This document shows positions 7,630 through 15,812 of a stretch of DNA of 64,000 nt, piece after piece. Origin of the DNA: Actinophytocola sp. (lineage in GTDB: Bacteria > Actinomycetota > Actinomycetes > Mycobacteriales > Pseudonocardiaceae). The stretch is taken from NCBI RefSeq assembly GCF_009379765.1, contig NZ_WHTD01000007.1:31737-95736 (forward strand). The letters are read 5' to 3'. Under the pieces are notes generated by a model, which was given only the letters and a program-made list of their open reading frames with translations, was not told the DNA's origin and did not search any database. The position numbers were made by a program, and so were the translations under genes. Positions within the stretch are counted from its first letter, which is position 1. The number at the start of each line of letters is the position of its first letter.

Positions 7630-8629
7630 TCAGGTGAGCCGGGTGCACAGCACACCCTTGGAATCGGTGTCATCCAACACCAGAGGCCGCACGGGCAACC
7701 CGGCCACGGCGTCCACCACGGCCGATATTCGCTCGGGCGGCACCAGAGCGAATAGGCACCCCCCATGCCCGGAACCGGTGAGTTTGGCCCCGTAGGCGCC
7801 TGCCGTCATGCACGCGGCCACGCACCGGTCGATCAGCGGGGTGGAGCACTTCATGTAGTGGCGCAGCAACTCCTGGCCCCGGTTGATCAGGTCCCCCAGT
7901 TGGGGAGGTCGATGGGCGGCGCCGCCGTGGCGGCGGTGACCTCTTCGACGATCAGCGGGGCCTGGTCGCGGTAGGCGATGATGCACGGCTCCCGCGGCCA
8001 GCCGCTCGCGCTTGTTCACCAGCACGCGCGCCGTCGCCCGCCGTTCCCGGGTGTCGATCAGCACGACCGACGTGCCGAGGGTCGCGGCGAGGTGCTTCGT
8101 GGTCGGCGGGGTGGACGCCTCGATACGGCGCAGCCCGCCGTACGCGCAGGCCAGGAAGTCCATCCAGCCCGCGCCGGAGCCGACACTTCGCTCAGCCTGG
8201 TAGGCAAGCTCGGTGAGGCGCTGCACGCCGGGCACCGCGCCCTCGGCCGCCGTCAGCAGGGCCGCCGACGCGGCCACCGTGACCGCCGCGCTCGACGACA
8301 CCCCGGCGCCGACCGGCGCGTCCGTCCGGCTCAGCAGCTCTCCCCCGCCGCCGCGCGTCAGCACGAGGCCCGGCGCACGCCTGGAGGTATTCCAGGGTGT
8401 CGCCGCCCAGCTTGCCCAGCTCGCCCACCGCCACCGTGCGCCGCGCATTGAGCGGGGCGCCAGCCACCAGACGTACCTGCCGGCTGCGATGGTCGACGAT
8501 CGCCGTGACCTCGGTGCGCAGACCGATCGCCGCGACCACGGACGGCCCGCCGATCATCCAGTCCAGGCTTTCCCCGGCCAGGCAGGTCCGGGCCGGCACG
8601 GTGGCACTGGCTGCTCTGGTGTCACCCAT
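7630..8629 (-). pseudogene. GHMP-family sugar kinase, frame broken three times
   Basis: A GHMP small-molecule kinase of about 330 residues if the frame is restored. Motif 2 reads PVGAGVSSSAA and the C-terminal motif reads KLTGSGHGGCLFAL, both well preserved. The N-terminal part lies in one frame (8629 to about 8390), the middle in a second (about 8390-7985), a short piece ending LPNWGT in a third (about 7985-7907), then the second frame resumes to the stop at 7630. Protein-level features survive in every segment, which points to recent inactivation or to single-base sequence errors. The start ATGGGTGA overlaps the end of the radical SAM frame. The sugar substrate is unknown; galactokinase, heptokinase or mevalonate-kinase-like enzymes are all possible. 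Confidence 0.75.
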
Positions 8630-9435
8630 CGGCGCTCACCCGCCGCGTCTCCGGTAGCGGTTGGGTGCAGGTGCGGCATGCCTCGGACAGCGACCAGTCG
8701 GCCTGGGCATGCGCGGCCCGGTAGGCGCTCATCTGCGCGCCGCGTGTGCCGGGTCATCGACGTAAACGCAGCAGCACATCTTCATCCGGCCTCGGAAGTC
8801 GACGCTCGCGCTGGTGGCGGTCATCCAGCACGGTTCCTGGCGCTGCGTGGCCAGCAGCGGCAGGCCGGTGACCGTGCCGCCGCGGTTGTTGTAGGTGCCG
8901 AGGATGTTCGGCCCGATGACCTCGATGTTTGCCTCGCCCACCCGAGAGACAAGGGCAAGGCCCTGCCGGACACTGCGCTCCTCCCACGACCAGCTCGGTA
9001 CTCCCGCCCGGCTGGCCATGTGCGCAGCGCCGCAAACGTGGGCGGGGTTTCGGCATGGCGGGGGTAGCGGGTCACCCGCAGATAGCGCACCCCGGATTCC
9101 AGCAGCCGCAACAACATCGGCTCCCGAAGGACGTCGCCGTTGCTGTAGATGGCCGGCTTGGCGTGCGGCAACACCTGGCGCACGTGCTCAAGCTCGGCGA
9201 ACACCCGGGGATTGAGCAGCGGTTCGTTGTAGTTGTGGTTGGCCAACCAACCGGCGTAGCCCAGTGACGCCAGCTCGGCCACGATCTTCGTGAACAGCGA
9301 CCAGCCCATCAGTTCCTGTTCGCGCCGCACAGGCCGCTCCCCATTGGGACACCAGCCGCAAGTGCGGTTACACCGGCGACTGGTCTCCAGCTCGATATAG
9401 CGTGGCAACGCCACGGCCCGGTCAACGTCGACCAT
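8622..9435 (-). pseudogene. Radical SAM/SPASM-like protein, frame broken
   Basis: A radical SAM enzyme with the cluster motif C-NRT-C-GW-C near residue 22, a following GEPLL-like segment (NYNEPLL) and an IYSNGD strand. The N-terminal frame runs from ATG 9435 to about 9015. A second frame (about 9015-8735) continues with NNRGG, EPCWMTATS, VDFRGRMKMCCC and a third ends with SEACRTC at 8622. The cysteines of the last two segments fit a SPASM/twitch auxiliary cluster domain. At least two frameshifts are therefore needed to rebuild a full protein of about 270 residues. The end overlaps the GHMP kinase ATG, as expected for coupled genes. The substrate is not known. Confidence 0.72.
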
Positions 9436-9510
9436 CTAGACCTCGTTTGTCCTTGTATCGCCACGGAACTCTGTCCCGCAACAGGAGACACACCCCGCAT
9501 CGCACGTCCC

Positions 9511-9753
9511 CTACCAAGCGATGCACACACTCACGAGACGCGGTGCGGGGAGCTCCCCGCCCGCCGCGACCGGATCGATCAGCTTGGTGCCGCGCGGTTG
9601 ACGGGTCGAGGTTGATCTCCGCGGTGGACTCGCCGATCACGAGCGCGATGGTGCCCGAAGCATGTGGATTCACCAGGAACCTGATCTCGGCATCACGTCC
9701 GACCGTCATGTTGATCGCGGCCTCGACGTCATGGCGTCCCGTATCCAGTTCAT
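9511..9753 (-). pseudogene. Small unknown protein, frame probably broken
   Basis: A short gene between the unknown gene ending at 9750 and the radical SAM gene. The conserved-looking core reads MTVGRDAEIRFLVNPHASG, with GTIALVIGESTAEINLDPS following. Restoring one base near 9745 would join it to ATG 9753, which overlaps the upstream TGA. Restoring one near 9600 would give the end GTKLIDPVAAGG and a TAG at 9511. Without these it can only start at ATG 9709 and reads into low-quality sequence. The fold resembles the protein at 10238 (short beta strands, no motifs). Function unknown. Confidence 0.45.
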
Positions 9754-10241
9754 TGGGCGCCTGACGCGATGGGCACCCCGTACAACGCGACCTTGGCTTG
9801 CTGCGTGGCATAGCTCAACTGGTCCGCCGCCCGGTCGGCATCGGCCGCCGCACGCTCGACGGCTCGCACCGTCACGTCCACCGCGGTGGCGTTCGCGGCC
9901 GTCTCATCCGCAGCCGCCCGCAACGAGGCCGCCACCTCGGGGATTCCCGCCTCCTCCGCCACGCGTGCCAGATCCCGTGCCCGGCCCACCGCATCGTTCG
10001 CTCGCCGGTCCGCGATATCGGCACGCACGCACACCGCGTCCGCCACAGCGACACGGTCCAGCCCGGCCAGCACACCGGGCAGCTGGTCGTACAACGCCTC
10101 CACATGTCTGCGTCCCATGTGGATCTCGCAGTATCCGTCGCCGACGCGAAGCCACGCCCAAGCGGCTTGTTCTGATCGGCTCGCCGAGAGCTCGATCGCG
10201 TCCCGGTCGTCCAGAGTGATGGCCAGAGAACTGATACTCAC
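9750..10241 (-). CDS. Unknown protein with Ala-rich helical C-terminus
   Basis: A 163-residue protein of no family I recognise. The N-terminal ~60 residues look like a small beta domain (SSLAITLDDRDAIELSAS, then AAWAWLRVGDGYCEIHMG). The rest is a long alpha-helical, Ala/Asp/Arg-rich region with heptad-like spacing (about residues 75-150), possibly a coiled coil. The GTG start overlaps the stop of the previous gene as GTGA, and its own stop overlaps the next start. It is therefore a coupled member of the operon that ends in the radical SAM, GHMP kinase and phosphohexomutase genes. No signal peptide or membrane segment is visible. Confidence 0.7.
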   Translation of the reverse strand: MSISSLAITLDDRDAIELSASRSEQAAWAWLRVGDGYCEIHMGRRHVEALYDQLPGVLAGLDRVAVADAVCVRADIADRRANDAVGRARDLARVAEEAGIPEVAASLRAAADETAANATAVDVTVRAVERAAADADRAADQLSYATQQAKVALYGVPIASGAQ

Positions 10242-10534
10242 CCGGCCACCCTCGCCCCGACCAGATGGTCCACTTCGGCGGCCGCCACGGCGGCCCGCTC
10301 ACTCCTGCCGATCCGCTCACGCAACCGCCGCGCACCCTCCGCCGCCACGACAGCCAGCCGGTCCAGACTGCCCACGTCGGCGATATCCAAGACCAAGTCC
10401 GGCCCGACCTGACCGAAGTGGATCGCCGCGCCGTCCCCGCCATCCGGATCCATCGCCAGCGTGATCTCCACACCGCCATGCACGCCGACGTTGGCATACA
10501 CCAAAGCCGGGTCTTTCCTGGCACGTATTTCCAT
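10238..10534 (-). CDS. Small unknown protein, head of the radical SAM operon
   Basis: About 98 residues, no recognised family. It begins MEIRARKDPALVYANVGVHG, followed by an acidic strand region (GVEITLAMDPDGG) and a C-terminal Ala/Arg-rich helix. ATG 10534 is preferred because GGAGGAG sits 6 bases upstream; the in-frame ATG at 10540 directly abuts that ribosome site. It overlaps the next gene by GTGA. Its N-terminal strand pattern resembles that of the short gene at 9511-9753, suggesting related small partner proteins. They might be substrates or carriers for the radical SAM enzyme, but nothing in the sequence proves this. Confidence 0.6.
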   Translation of the reverse strand: MEIRARKDPALVYANVGVHGGVEITLAMDPDGGDGAAIHFGQVGPDLVLDIADVGSLDRLAVVAAEGARRLRERIGRSERAAVAAAEVDHLVGARVAG

Positions 10535-10655
10535 AGCCATCTCCTCCTGCTCGAATCGGTATTGGATTGGCGCCCGGCGCCGAAGTCGAGGTCGCGGCAT
10601 CGGGCGCCACGTCAGGTGCGGCGGCGCCGATGGTCATGGCCGTCGCGCGCGATGC

Positions 10656-11054
10656 TCACCAGGGCCCCCGATCATCGCGATTAAGGGGACGAATGGTGAC
10701 CGGCCGTCGCAGATCCAACGGGAGACCGCAACCAGGAGGAGCGGTCATCGGATTGGACTCACGCACGGTGCCGGGCTCAGGCCAGGTGAGCGCCTCGCGC
10801 AGCACGCGGTTCATGGGGCCGGCCGTCATCCTCGTGATGTGGACCGGCTGGAACACGTCGCGACAGGGGAGCGCGCGGTAGGCGGTGGCCGTCCTCGCGT
10901 CCTTCACAATCACCACGTCCGCACATGTCCGCCAAAAGAAGGCGTGCGCCACCAGTTCGGGACCTGCGTCGTCCCCGCCAAACCGGTACTGAGTCCAGCC
11001 GAGCTCACGCAGGCGCTCCAACCAGAACGTCTGGTCGATCGCGATCACCTCCAT
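10656..11054 (-). CDS. Hypothetical protein
   Basis: A 132-residue protein of unknown function starting at ATG 11054. It reads MEVIAIDQTFWLERLRELGW near the start, then HAFFWRTCADVVIVKD and CRDVFQPVHITRMTAG, with a Pro/Arg-rich tail. It looks like a compact soluble domain with mixed strands and helices. It lies on the same strand as, and 115 bases before, the radical SAM operon, and is divergent from the XRE regulator at 11229, so that regulator may control it. No catalytic motif is visible. Confidence 0.55.
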   Translation of the reverse strand: MEVIAIDQTFWLERLRELGWTQYRFGGDDAGPELVAHAFFWRTCADVVIVKDARTATAYRALPCRDVFQPVHITRMTAGPMNRVLREALTWPEPGTVRESNPMTAPPGCGLPLDLRRPVTIRPLNRDDRGPW

Positions 11055-11228
11055 GGGGCCGGTGGGGCGCTGGGCGGTCTCCGTCGAATCCCCGCCCGCG
11101 TCGCTCGCACCCCACCGACAACAGGAACTTACACCGGAATTTCTGGTTGAGATTGACGAGAATGTGATTTGCATCCGATCGGAGTACTGGGGTGCACGTT
11201 GAGTCAGCGCGGACGGCAGAATGCCCCC

Positions 11229-12065
11229 ATGACGCACGCGAATCCCGGGCCCGTGGTCCAGCGGATCTTGCTCGGCGCCCAACTGAGTGCTGCCCGTGAG
11301 GCCCGAGGCATGTCCACCACCGATGCCACCAAGGCGCTCGGCTGGTATGCCGGCAAGCTCTCCAAGATCGAAGCGGGCGACGTCCCGACGAACGACAAGG
11401 ACCTCGCGAAGGCGGTCCGCGTGTTCGAGATCCCGCCCGAGCAGGCCGGGCCGCTACAGCGTCTCGCTGCCGAAGCACGCCGCAAGCTGCCGCCCAGCCG
11501 GGTGCCGGAGTGGGCGGCCAAGTACGTGCACCTTGTCGCGGCCGCAACCGAGCTGAAGCTGTGGAACGGTGACACCTTCCCCGGGACCGTTCAGACGGCC
11601 GACTACGCCCGCGCCACCCTGGCCCACGCCGTGACGGTGTCCGCGGCCGACGTCGATCGAATGGCCGAGGAGCGCGTCAGGAGAGTCGATCGACTGAAGG
11701 CCCCCAACGCTCCCCGGCTGTGGCTCGTGGTGGGCGAGGAAGCGCTCCATCGCGAGATAGGCGGACCGGAGACACTGCGCGGCCAGCTTGAACGCGTGCG
11801 CGAGTTGGTAGAGCTACCGAACGTGAACGTGCAGGTCATCCCCTTCGACGGCGGCGCGCACTCCTCCCACGGCGTGTCGTTCTCGATCGTCAACCTGATC
11901 GAGGGGCGACAGGGGATCGTCTACGTAGGTGGCCTGACCGGGTCTGACTACCTCGGACGCGAGCACGTCCGGGTCTACAACCTGGCGTTCGACAACCTGC
12001 GCGCGGCGGCGTTGAGCCAGCAGCGGACAATGGACATGATCAACCGTCGAATCACAGAGTTGTAG
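11229..12065 (+). CDS. XRE-family regulator with DUF5753 domain
   Basis: A 278-residue regulator. The N-terminal HTH (about residues 10-70) contains QLSAAREARGMSTTDATKAL and SKIEAGDVPT, as in Cro/C1-type proteins. The C-terminal ~180 residues form the DUF5753 region, with YVHLVAAATELKLWN, FPGTVQTADYARA, GEEALHREIGG and VQVIPFDGGAH. ATG 11229 is preferred over the upstream in-frame ATG 11169 because the HTH of this family starts close to the N-terminus. It is followed 12 bases later by a DUF397 gene, its usual companion in actinomycetes. Such pairs often sit next to specialised gene clusters; the targets here are unknown. Confidence 0.92.
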   Translation: MTHANPGPVVQRILLGAQLSAAREARGMSTTDATKALGWYAGKLSKIEAGDVPTNDKDLAKAVRVFEIPPEQAGPLQRLAAEARRKLPPSRVPEWAAKYVHLVAAATELKLWNGDTFPGTVQTADYARATLAHAVTVSAADVDRMAEERVRRVDRLKAPNAPRLWLVVGEEALHREIGGPETLRGQLERVRELVELPNVNVQVIPFDGGAHSSHGVSFSIVNLIEGRQGIVYVGGLTGSDYLGREHVRVYNLAFDNLRAAALSQQRTMDMINRRITEL

Positions 12066-12077
12066 GGAGGTGCGGGC

Positions 12078-12278
12078 ATGCACACCCCGATCCCCTCGAA
12101 TGCGGGATGGCGAAGGTCGTCGCTGAGCGACGGCGGCGAGAACTGCGTGGAGCTGTCGCACGGAGAGGACTGGGCGGCAGCCCGAGACAGCAAGAACAAG
12201 AATCGGCTGTTGCCGCTGACCCCGGCGGCGTTCACCGCGTTCCGCGGCGCGGTGAAGACCGGCCGTCTCGACCACTGA
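12078..12278 (+). CDS. DUF397 small protein
   Basis: A 66-residue protein of the DUF397 family, recognised by WRRSSLSDGGENCVELS, the consensus W-x-SS-x-S-x(3-4)-NCVEV, and by the later RDSKN and PLTPAAFTAF segments. It lies 12 bases after the XRE/DUF5753 gene and is almost certainly cotranscribed. Members of this family pair with XRE regulators in Streptomyces and relatives, sometimes as small binding partners. The exact role is unsettled. Confidence 0.9.
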   Translation: MHTPIPSNAGWRRSSLSDGGENCVELSHGEDWAAARDSKNKNRLLPLTPAAFTAFRGAVKTGRLDH

Positions 12279-12399
12279 GTCCGGCTGGGAGGCCCCGGCC
12301 GACTGTGGCCGGGGGCTGACCAACGGGACGTCCCGCACTCGGGCGACAAAGCCGTCACGCCCCTTCCCACCAGGGAAAAAAGAGGGCTACCGTCGAGGC

Positions 12400-12705
12400 A
12401 TGTACGTCGTGCACACCACCTACACGGCGCCACTCGAGGAGATCGACTACCTGTTGCCGGATCACGCCGAGTGGCTAACCAGGCACTACCTGGCAGGTCA
12501 TTTCCTGGCCTCCGGCCGGTGCACCGCCCGCACCGGCGACGTGATCATCGCGACGGCGATGTCCCGCGAGCGGTTGACCGTCATCCTCGCCACCGACCCG
12601 TACGTGGCCAACCATCTCGCGCGTTACGACGTGGTGGAGTTCCAGGCCGGCCGGACCGCGCCCGCACTGATCCGCTACAACGAGGCCGTCGCGCCGACGA
12701 CCTGA
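12400..12705 (+). CDS. YciI-family protein
   Basis: A 101-residue protein of the YCII fold. The pattern LLPDHAEWLTRHYLAGHFLASG carries the conserved His/Asp pair and the G-x-F-x-x-SG turn of the family, and FQAGRTAPALIRYNEA closes the small ferredoxin-like domain. Family members are small dimeric enzymes or accessory domains; no substrate can be deduced. It stands alone, 121 bases after the DUF397 gene, and faces the convergent graspetide cluster with a hairpin in between. Confidence 0.85.
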   Translation: MYVVHTTYTAPLEEIDYLLPDHAEWLTRHYLAGHFLASGRCTARTGDVIIATAMSRERLTVILATDPYVANHLARYDVVEFQAGRTAPALIRYNEAVAPTT

Positions 12706-12773
12706 CGAGCGGCCCGTTAGGCGGCCCTCATCGAGGCCTTAGTCAAGTTCGCTCTTGGGCTCATTTCGCGAAG

Positions 12774-12812
12774 GTCAGTGTTCCACTGCTCAGCAGTGGT
12801 CACACTGACTGA
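12774..12812. terminator. Hairpin between convergent genes
   Basis: A long imperfect inverted repeat: CAGTG, then CCACTGC, loop TCA, GCAGTGG, then CACTG. It lies between the end of the YciI gene (12705) and the end of the graspetide methyltransferase gene (12888). The position between two converging genes fits a shared terminator. There is no clear T-tract on either side. Confidence 0.5.
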
Positions 12813-12887
12813 CCGTATCGCGGGCACTCACATGCCCCGGGGGCGCCTCGGGGTTCGCGCATCAACACACCTGCTGGTGACGCCGTG

Positions 12888-14012
12888 TCAGGTGCCGAGG
12901 CGTCCAAGTATGGGGCCGTCCGGGCTGTCGAGCCACACGCGTTGCTCGTCGGTGGTGACGGTGAGGCCGAGGCGGTCCCAAGTGGGTCGATCGTGGGTGT
13001 TCCAGGTCTGGATGGCGTGCTCGACGGCGTCCCACAGCCGGGTGGGTCCGGCCTGCGTGACCGCACGTGGGTGAGTGTCGGTGGTGTCGATCTCGGCCCA
13101 TGATCCGTCGTGGGCGGACACGCGGGCGGCGACCGGGCGGTAGTTGTCGTCGAGGCGGTAGCCGACGTCGATGGGTGTACCGAGGGTCAGGCACGTCAGA
13201 AACCAGGGGACGGGCTGTTCCCAGGCGACGGCGGGGAGGTTGGTCGTGCTCCGCTCAGGCGTACCGCTGGCGCGGTCGGCGGCGGTCGGCGGGTCCGGCT
13301 GGTTGGGGTGGCGCATGTCCATGAACCACGCCTGTCCGGCGTCGAACCGGCCTTCGGCGACGTGCCCCCGTTTACGGAGCAGCACGAGGTTCCCGGCGGC
13401 GGGGTTGAGCTTGACGTCGGCGAGCACGGTGCCGTCGTCGACGAGCTGGTCCAGCCACGCGGCGGGAATGTGGGTGATGGCGACGGTGGCGATGATCCGG
13501 TCGAATGGGGCGTGGTTCGGGATGCCACTGATCCCGTCGCCGGTGCGCAGTGCGGGCCGGTAGCCCAGCGACGCCAGCCGCTGTCGTGCGGCTTCGGTGT
13601 AGTCGATGTCGATGCTGAACACCTGCTCATCGCTGAGCCCGGCGCACAACAGCGCCGTGTTGTAGCCGGTGCCGGTGCCGATCTCCAGCACCCGGTCGTC
13701 GTCGCGGACGTCGAGCAGTTCGAGCATCCGCGTCATCAGTCCGGGCGTCGACGACGAGGACACGCCCCGACCGTCGGTGTCGACGTCAGTGAACAGTCCG
13801 GCGTTGCTGTACACCTTGGCCAGCGCCTCGTCGTCGCCGTCGACCAGGATCTGTTGCCAGGAGCCGGTGCTGTCCTGCTCGAAGTAGTCGGGCACGAACA
13901 CGTGGCGTGGGGTTGCGCGGAACGCGGCCTGCCAGCGCGGCGAGGACAGCTTGCCTTTCGCGGTCAGCTCGTCGGCCAACCGGGCGAGCAGCACTTCCCA
14001 ATCGAGGCTCAC
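12888..14012 (-). CDS. tgmM: PIMT-like O-methyltransferase of graspetide cluster
   Basis: A 374-residue protein-L-isoaspartate O-methyltransferase homologue. The SAM motif VLEIGTGTGYNTALL (about residues 115-130) follows the PIMT-type segment SSSTPGLMTRMLELL, and IIATVAITHIPAAWLDQL matches the post-motif region. It has a ~150-residue C-terminal extension beyond canonical PIMT length, as in RiPP-associated members. GTG 14012 overlaps the ATP-grasp stop as GTGA. In fuscimiditide- and amycolimiditide-type pathways such enzymes methylate a core Asp that then collapses to an aspartimide. The precursor here has an Asp-Gly that fits. The role is from family knowledge, the context from sequence. Confidence 0.9.
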   Translation of the reverse strand: MSLDWEVLLARLADELTAKGKLSSPRWQAAFRATPRHVFVPDYFEQDSTGSWQQILVDGDDEALAKVYSNAGLFTDVDTDGRGVSSSSTPGLMTRMLELLDVRDDDRVLEIGTGTGYNTALLCAGLSDEQVFSIDIDYTEAARQRLASLGYRPALRTGDGISGIPNHAPFDRIIATVAITHIPAAWLDQLVDDGTVLADVKLNPAAGNLVLLRKRGHVAEGRFDAGQAWFMDMRHPNQPDPPTAADRASGTPERSTTNLPAVAWEQPVPWFLTCLTLGTPIDVGYRLDDNYRPVAARVSAHDGSWAEIDTTDTHPRAVTQAGPTRLWDAVEHAIQTWNTHDRPTWDRLGLTVTTDEQRVWLDSPDGPILGRLGT

Positions 14013-14959
14013 GGCGTCCCCTTCGCGAGCAGATCGGCGAGTTGTGCCGTGATCGGTGCGCCCGTCACGTCTTCCAGCCATCCGTACTGCCCTCCGGCGT
14101 TCAGTTCGAGGAAGGTCCAGCCATCCGGGCCGATCACGAAGTCGAGTGCACCGTAGGCCAAACCCATATCCTTCATCAGTCCGCGCACCCCCGCGGCGAC
14201 CGACTCGGGCGGCTGGATCAGCTCGTAGCGCAGGTTGTCGTAGTCGGTGCGCCAGTCGACATAGCCCGCGGCGGTCTTGGCGTGGATCGCTACGGTGGTG
14301 ATCTCGTCGCCGACGACGATCATGCGCGCCTCGTGCGATTTCGACACCCACCGCTGGAACAGGTGTGTGGTCGCCTCGATGCCACGCAGGTCGCCGACAT
14401 CGTCCGCGTCCAGTACGCGCGTGTAGGCGAGCTTTCGCCCGCCGTTCTCCACGATCGAGTTCGAGCCGAGCACCTTCGTAACGGTCTTGTCGCGTCCGGC
14501 GAACTGGCGCACCGCCACGGGATCGTTGGTGATCATCGTGTCCGCCACGCGGAGCCCGTGCCGATGGGCGAGCGCGAGCTGGACCGGCTTGTACGCGGCG
14601 TCGGCCAGCCGTGCCGGGTGGTTGATCCACAGCACCGGCAGCGAGGTCAGCACGCCGCCGAGCCCGTATTTCGCTTCGATGTTCGCGAACCCGCGTTCGG
14701 CCGGGCTCAGCTCGGCCGGGAATGTGTACGCCTTCGGGGAACGGAACCACGCGGCGGTGATGCCATCGAGGTCGACCGTGCGGTACGGGGTGCGAAGCTG
14801 CCCCGACCACCTGCCCCCGGTCAGCTCAGCCGACACGCTGAGCTGACCGGGGAACCACGCGGTATCGACGCGATGCACGACGGTGTCCCGCTCCTGCAGG
14901 ACACGCACCATCGCATCCGCGCTCGGGTCGCGTTCGTCCGCGAGGATCAGAACGGACAT
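14009..14959 (-). CDS. tgmB: ATP-grasp ribosomal peptide maturase (graspetide ligase)
   Basis: A 316-residue ATP-grasp ligase expected to form side-chain ester or amide links in the precursor peptide. It begins MSVLILADERDPSADAMV, as in the SAV_5884-type maturases. It contains the substrate-domain segment FRSPKAYTFPAELSPAE, then the ATP-grasp signatures VTKVLGSN, FQRWVSKSHEARMIVVGD and the metal-binding end YGALDFVIGPDG plus FLELNAGGQYGWLE. ATG 14959 overlaps the precursor stop (TGATG), so synthesis is coupled to the precursor. Graspetide ligases usually recognise a leader motif rather than the core. The gene order precursor-ligase-methyltransferase is standard for this class. Confidence 0.95.
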   Translation of the reverse strand: MSVLILADERDPSADAMVRVLQERDTVVHRVDTAWFPGQLSVSAELTGGRWSGQLRTPYRTVDLDGITAAWFRSPKAYTFPAELSPAERGFANIEAKYGLGGVLTSLPVLWINHPARLADAAYKPVQLALAHRHGLRVADTMITNDPVAVRQFAGRDKTVTKVLGSNSIVENGGRKLAYTRVLDADDVGDLRGIEATTHLFQRWVSKSHEARMIVVGDEITTVAIHAKTAAGYVDWRTDYDNLRYELIQPPESVAAGVRGLMKDMGLAYGALDFVIGPDGWTFLELNAGGQYGWLEDVTGAPITAQLADLLAKGTP

Positions 14960-15306
14960 CAGACCTGGAACGGCTCGTCAGGAACGAAGTCGTAGCTGAA
15001 GTCCTCCGAGGGGCCTTCGTCGCCATCATTGTTGGTCTTGTTCTTCACCGTGGGCGGGCCGGCCTCGATCAGCGGACGCCCCGAGGCATCCACCGACATC
15101 TGCGTGCGGTGGTCGTAGCGAACGGTCCGCGTCACATCGGCCGTGATCGGCGGCTGTACCTGCATGCCCCGCAGCACCCACGGGCGCAATCCGGCGTGCG
15201 ACGGTTCGTCGTCGCTGGTCCGGTCGAACGGTGCGCCCAGCGGGAACTGTGCGCTGTGCGAGGCCACCGGGTCAGCGGCGAACCGGTCAAGAACTGCTGT
15301 CGACAT
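14959..15306 (-). CDS. tgmA: Graspetide (imiditide-type) precursor peptide
   Basis: A 115-residue precursor. The leader has the LRPWVLRGM motif (about residues 40-48) and YDHRTQMSVDASGRPLIEAG, the latter typical of putative ATP-grasp target RiPPs. The likely core is the C-terminal ~30 residues: hydroxyl or amine donors in TVKNKT (86-91), a NNDG turn (92-95), then acidic acceptors DEGPSED (96-102) and a second acidic patch FVPDE. Thr/Lys donors flanking an Asp-Gly turn, with Glu/Asp acceptors after it, suit a hairpin of ester or amide links and an aspartimide at Asp94. AAAGGGAG lies 6 bases before ATG 15306. Ring pattern is inference. Confidence 0.88.
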   Translation of the reverse strand: MSTAVLDRFAADPVASHSAQFPLGAPFDRTSDDEPSHAGLRPWVLRGMQVQPPITADVTRTVRYDHRTQMSVDASGRPLIEAGPPTVKNKTNNDGDEGPSEDFSYDFVPDEPFQV

Positions 15307-15333
15307 CTCGACTCCCTTTCACGTCACGCAATC

Positions 15334-15357
15334 ACATTGTCGTTCACATTGTCGTTC
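15334..15357 (-). promoter_or_regulatory. 12-bp tandem repeat upstream of the graspetide operon
   Basis: Two exact, directly abutting copies of ACATTGTCGTTC (plus strand) lie 28-51 bases upstream of the precursor start. Two adjacent half-sites one helical turn apart suit binding of a dimeric regulator, possibly the XRE/DUF397 pair at 11229-12278. No -10/-35 could be assigned with confidence. Confidence 0.45.
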
Positions 15358-15566
15358 TCGGATCTCGGGCGTCTGGACCCACACACGCGGGTCGGTCACT
15401 GATCAACTCCTCTCGGTGACTACTCGACACTTACACGATCCGTTTCCGGACGTATACGGACTCCACCGGCGTTAGCCGGTTGGCCTAGCGGGCGGCACGT
15501 CATTGCGGTCTTCGGTCAGCTCCGTGTACCTCGGGCAGCGTGCGCGCCCAGCTGCGATGTCTGTCT

Positions 15567-15812
15567 TCAACGTTGGAGCGCCGCACGCCGACCATCGGAT
15601 GGTCTGGTGCAGGTACTCCACTCGTCACCGCCCGTGGGCACGGCGTGGAGCAGGCTGGAGAGGAAGCCGGGCCGCGAGCGATACGGGGCGGGCGATGATG
15701 GCAAGGCGCGCAGGCCGTCGAGCACCCGTTCCAGCAGGTACGGATCGACGGGCGGTACGCGCTTGATTCGCTCCGGGATGTTGTCGAGCGCGGTCGGCCA
15801 GGTCGCTGTCAT
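15567..15812 (-). CDS. Small hypothetical protein
   Basis: An 81-residue frame with actinomycete-like GC-rich third positions. It reads MTATWPTALDNIPERIKRVP, then VDPYLLERVLDGLRALPSSP. It is amphipathic-helical in the first half and ends in a poorly structured basic tail. A second overlapping frame (15625-15843) looks less coding. It lies about 260 bases upstream of the graspetide precursor on the same strand, so it could be part of that locus, but no motif supports a function. Confidence 0.4.
   Translation of the reverse strand: MTATWPTALDNIPERIKRVPPVDPYLLERVLDGLRALPSSPAPYRSRPGFLSSLLHAVPTGGDEWSTCTRPSDGRRAALQR

Noticed and set aside
12078..12278. The small DUF397 protein as a second RiPP precursor
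   Set aside because: It carries the WRRSSLS...NCVEL family signature and is paired with the XRE gene; it lacks graspetide leader motifs.
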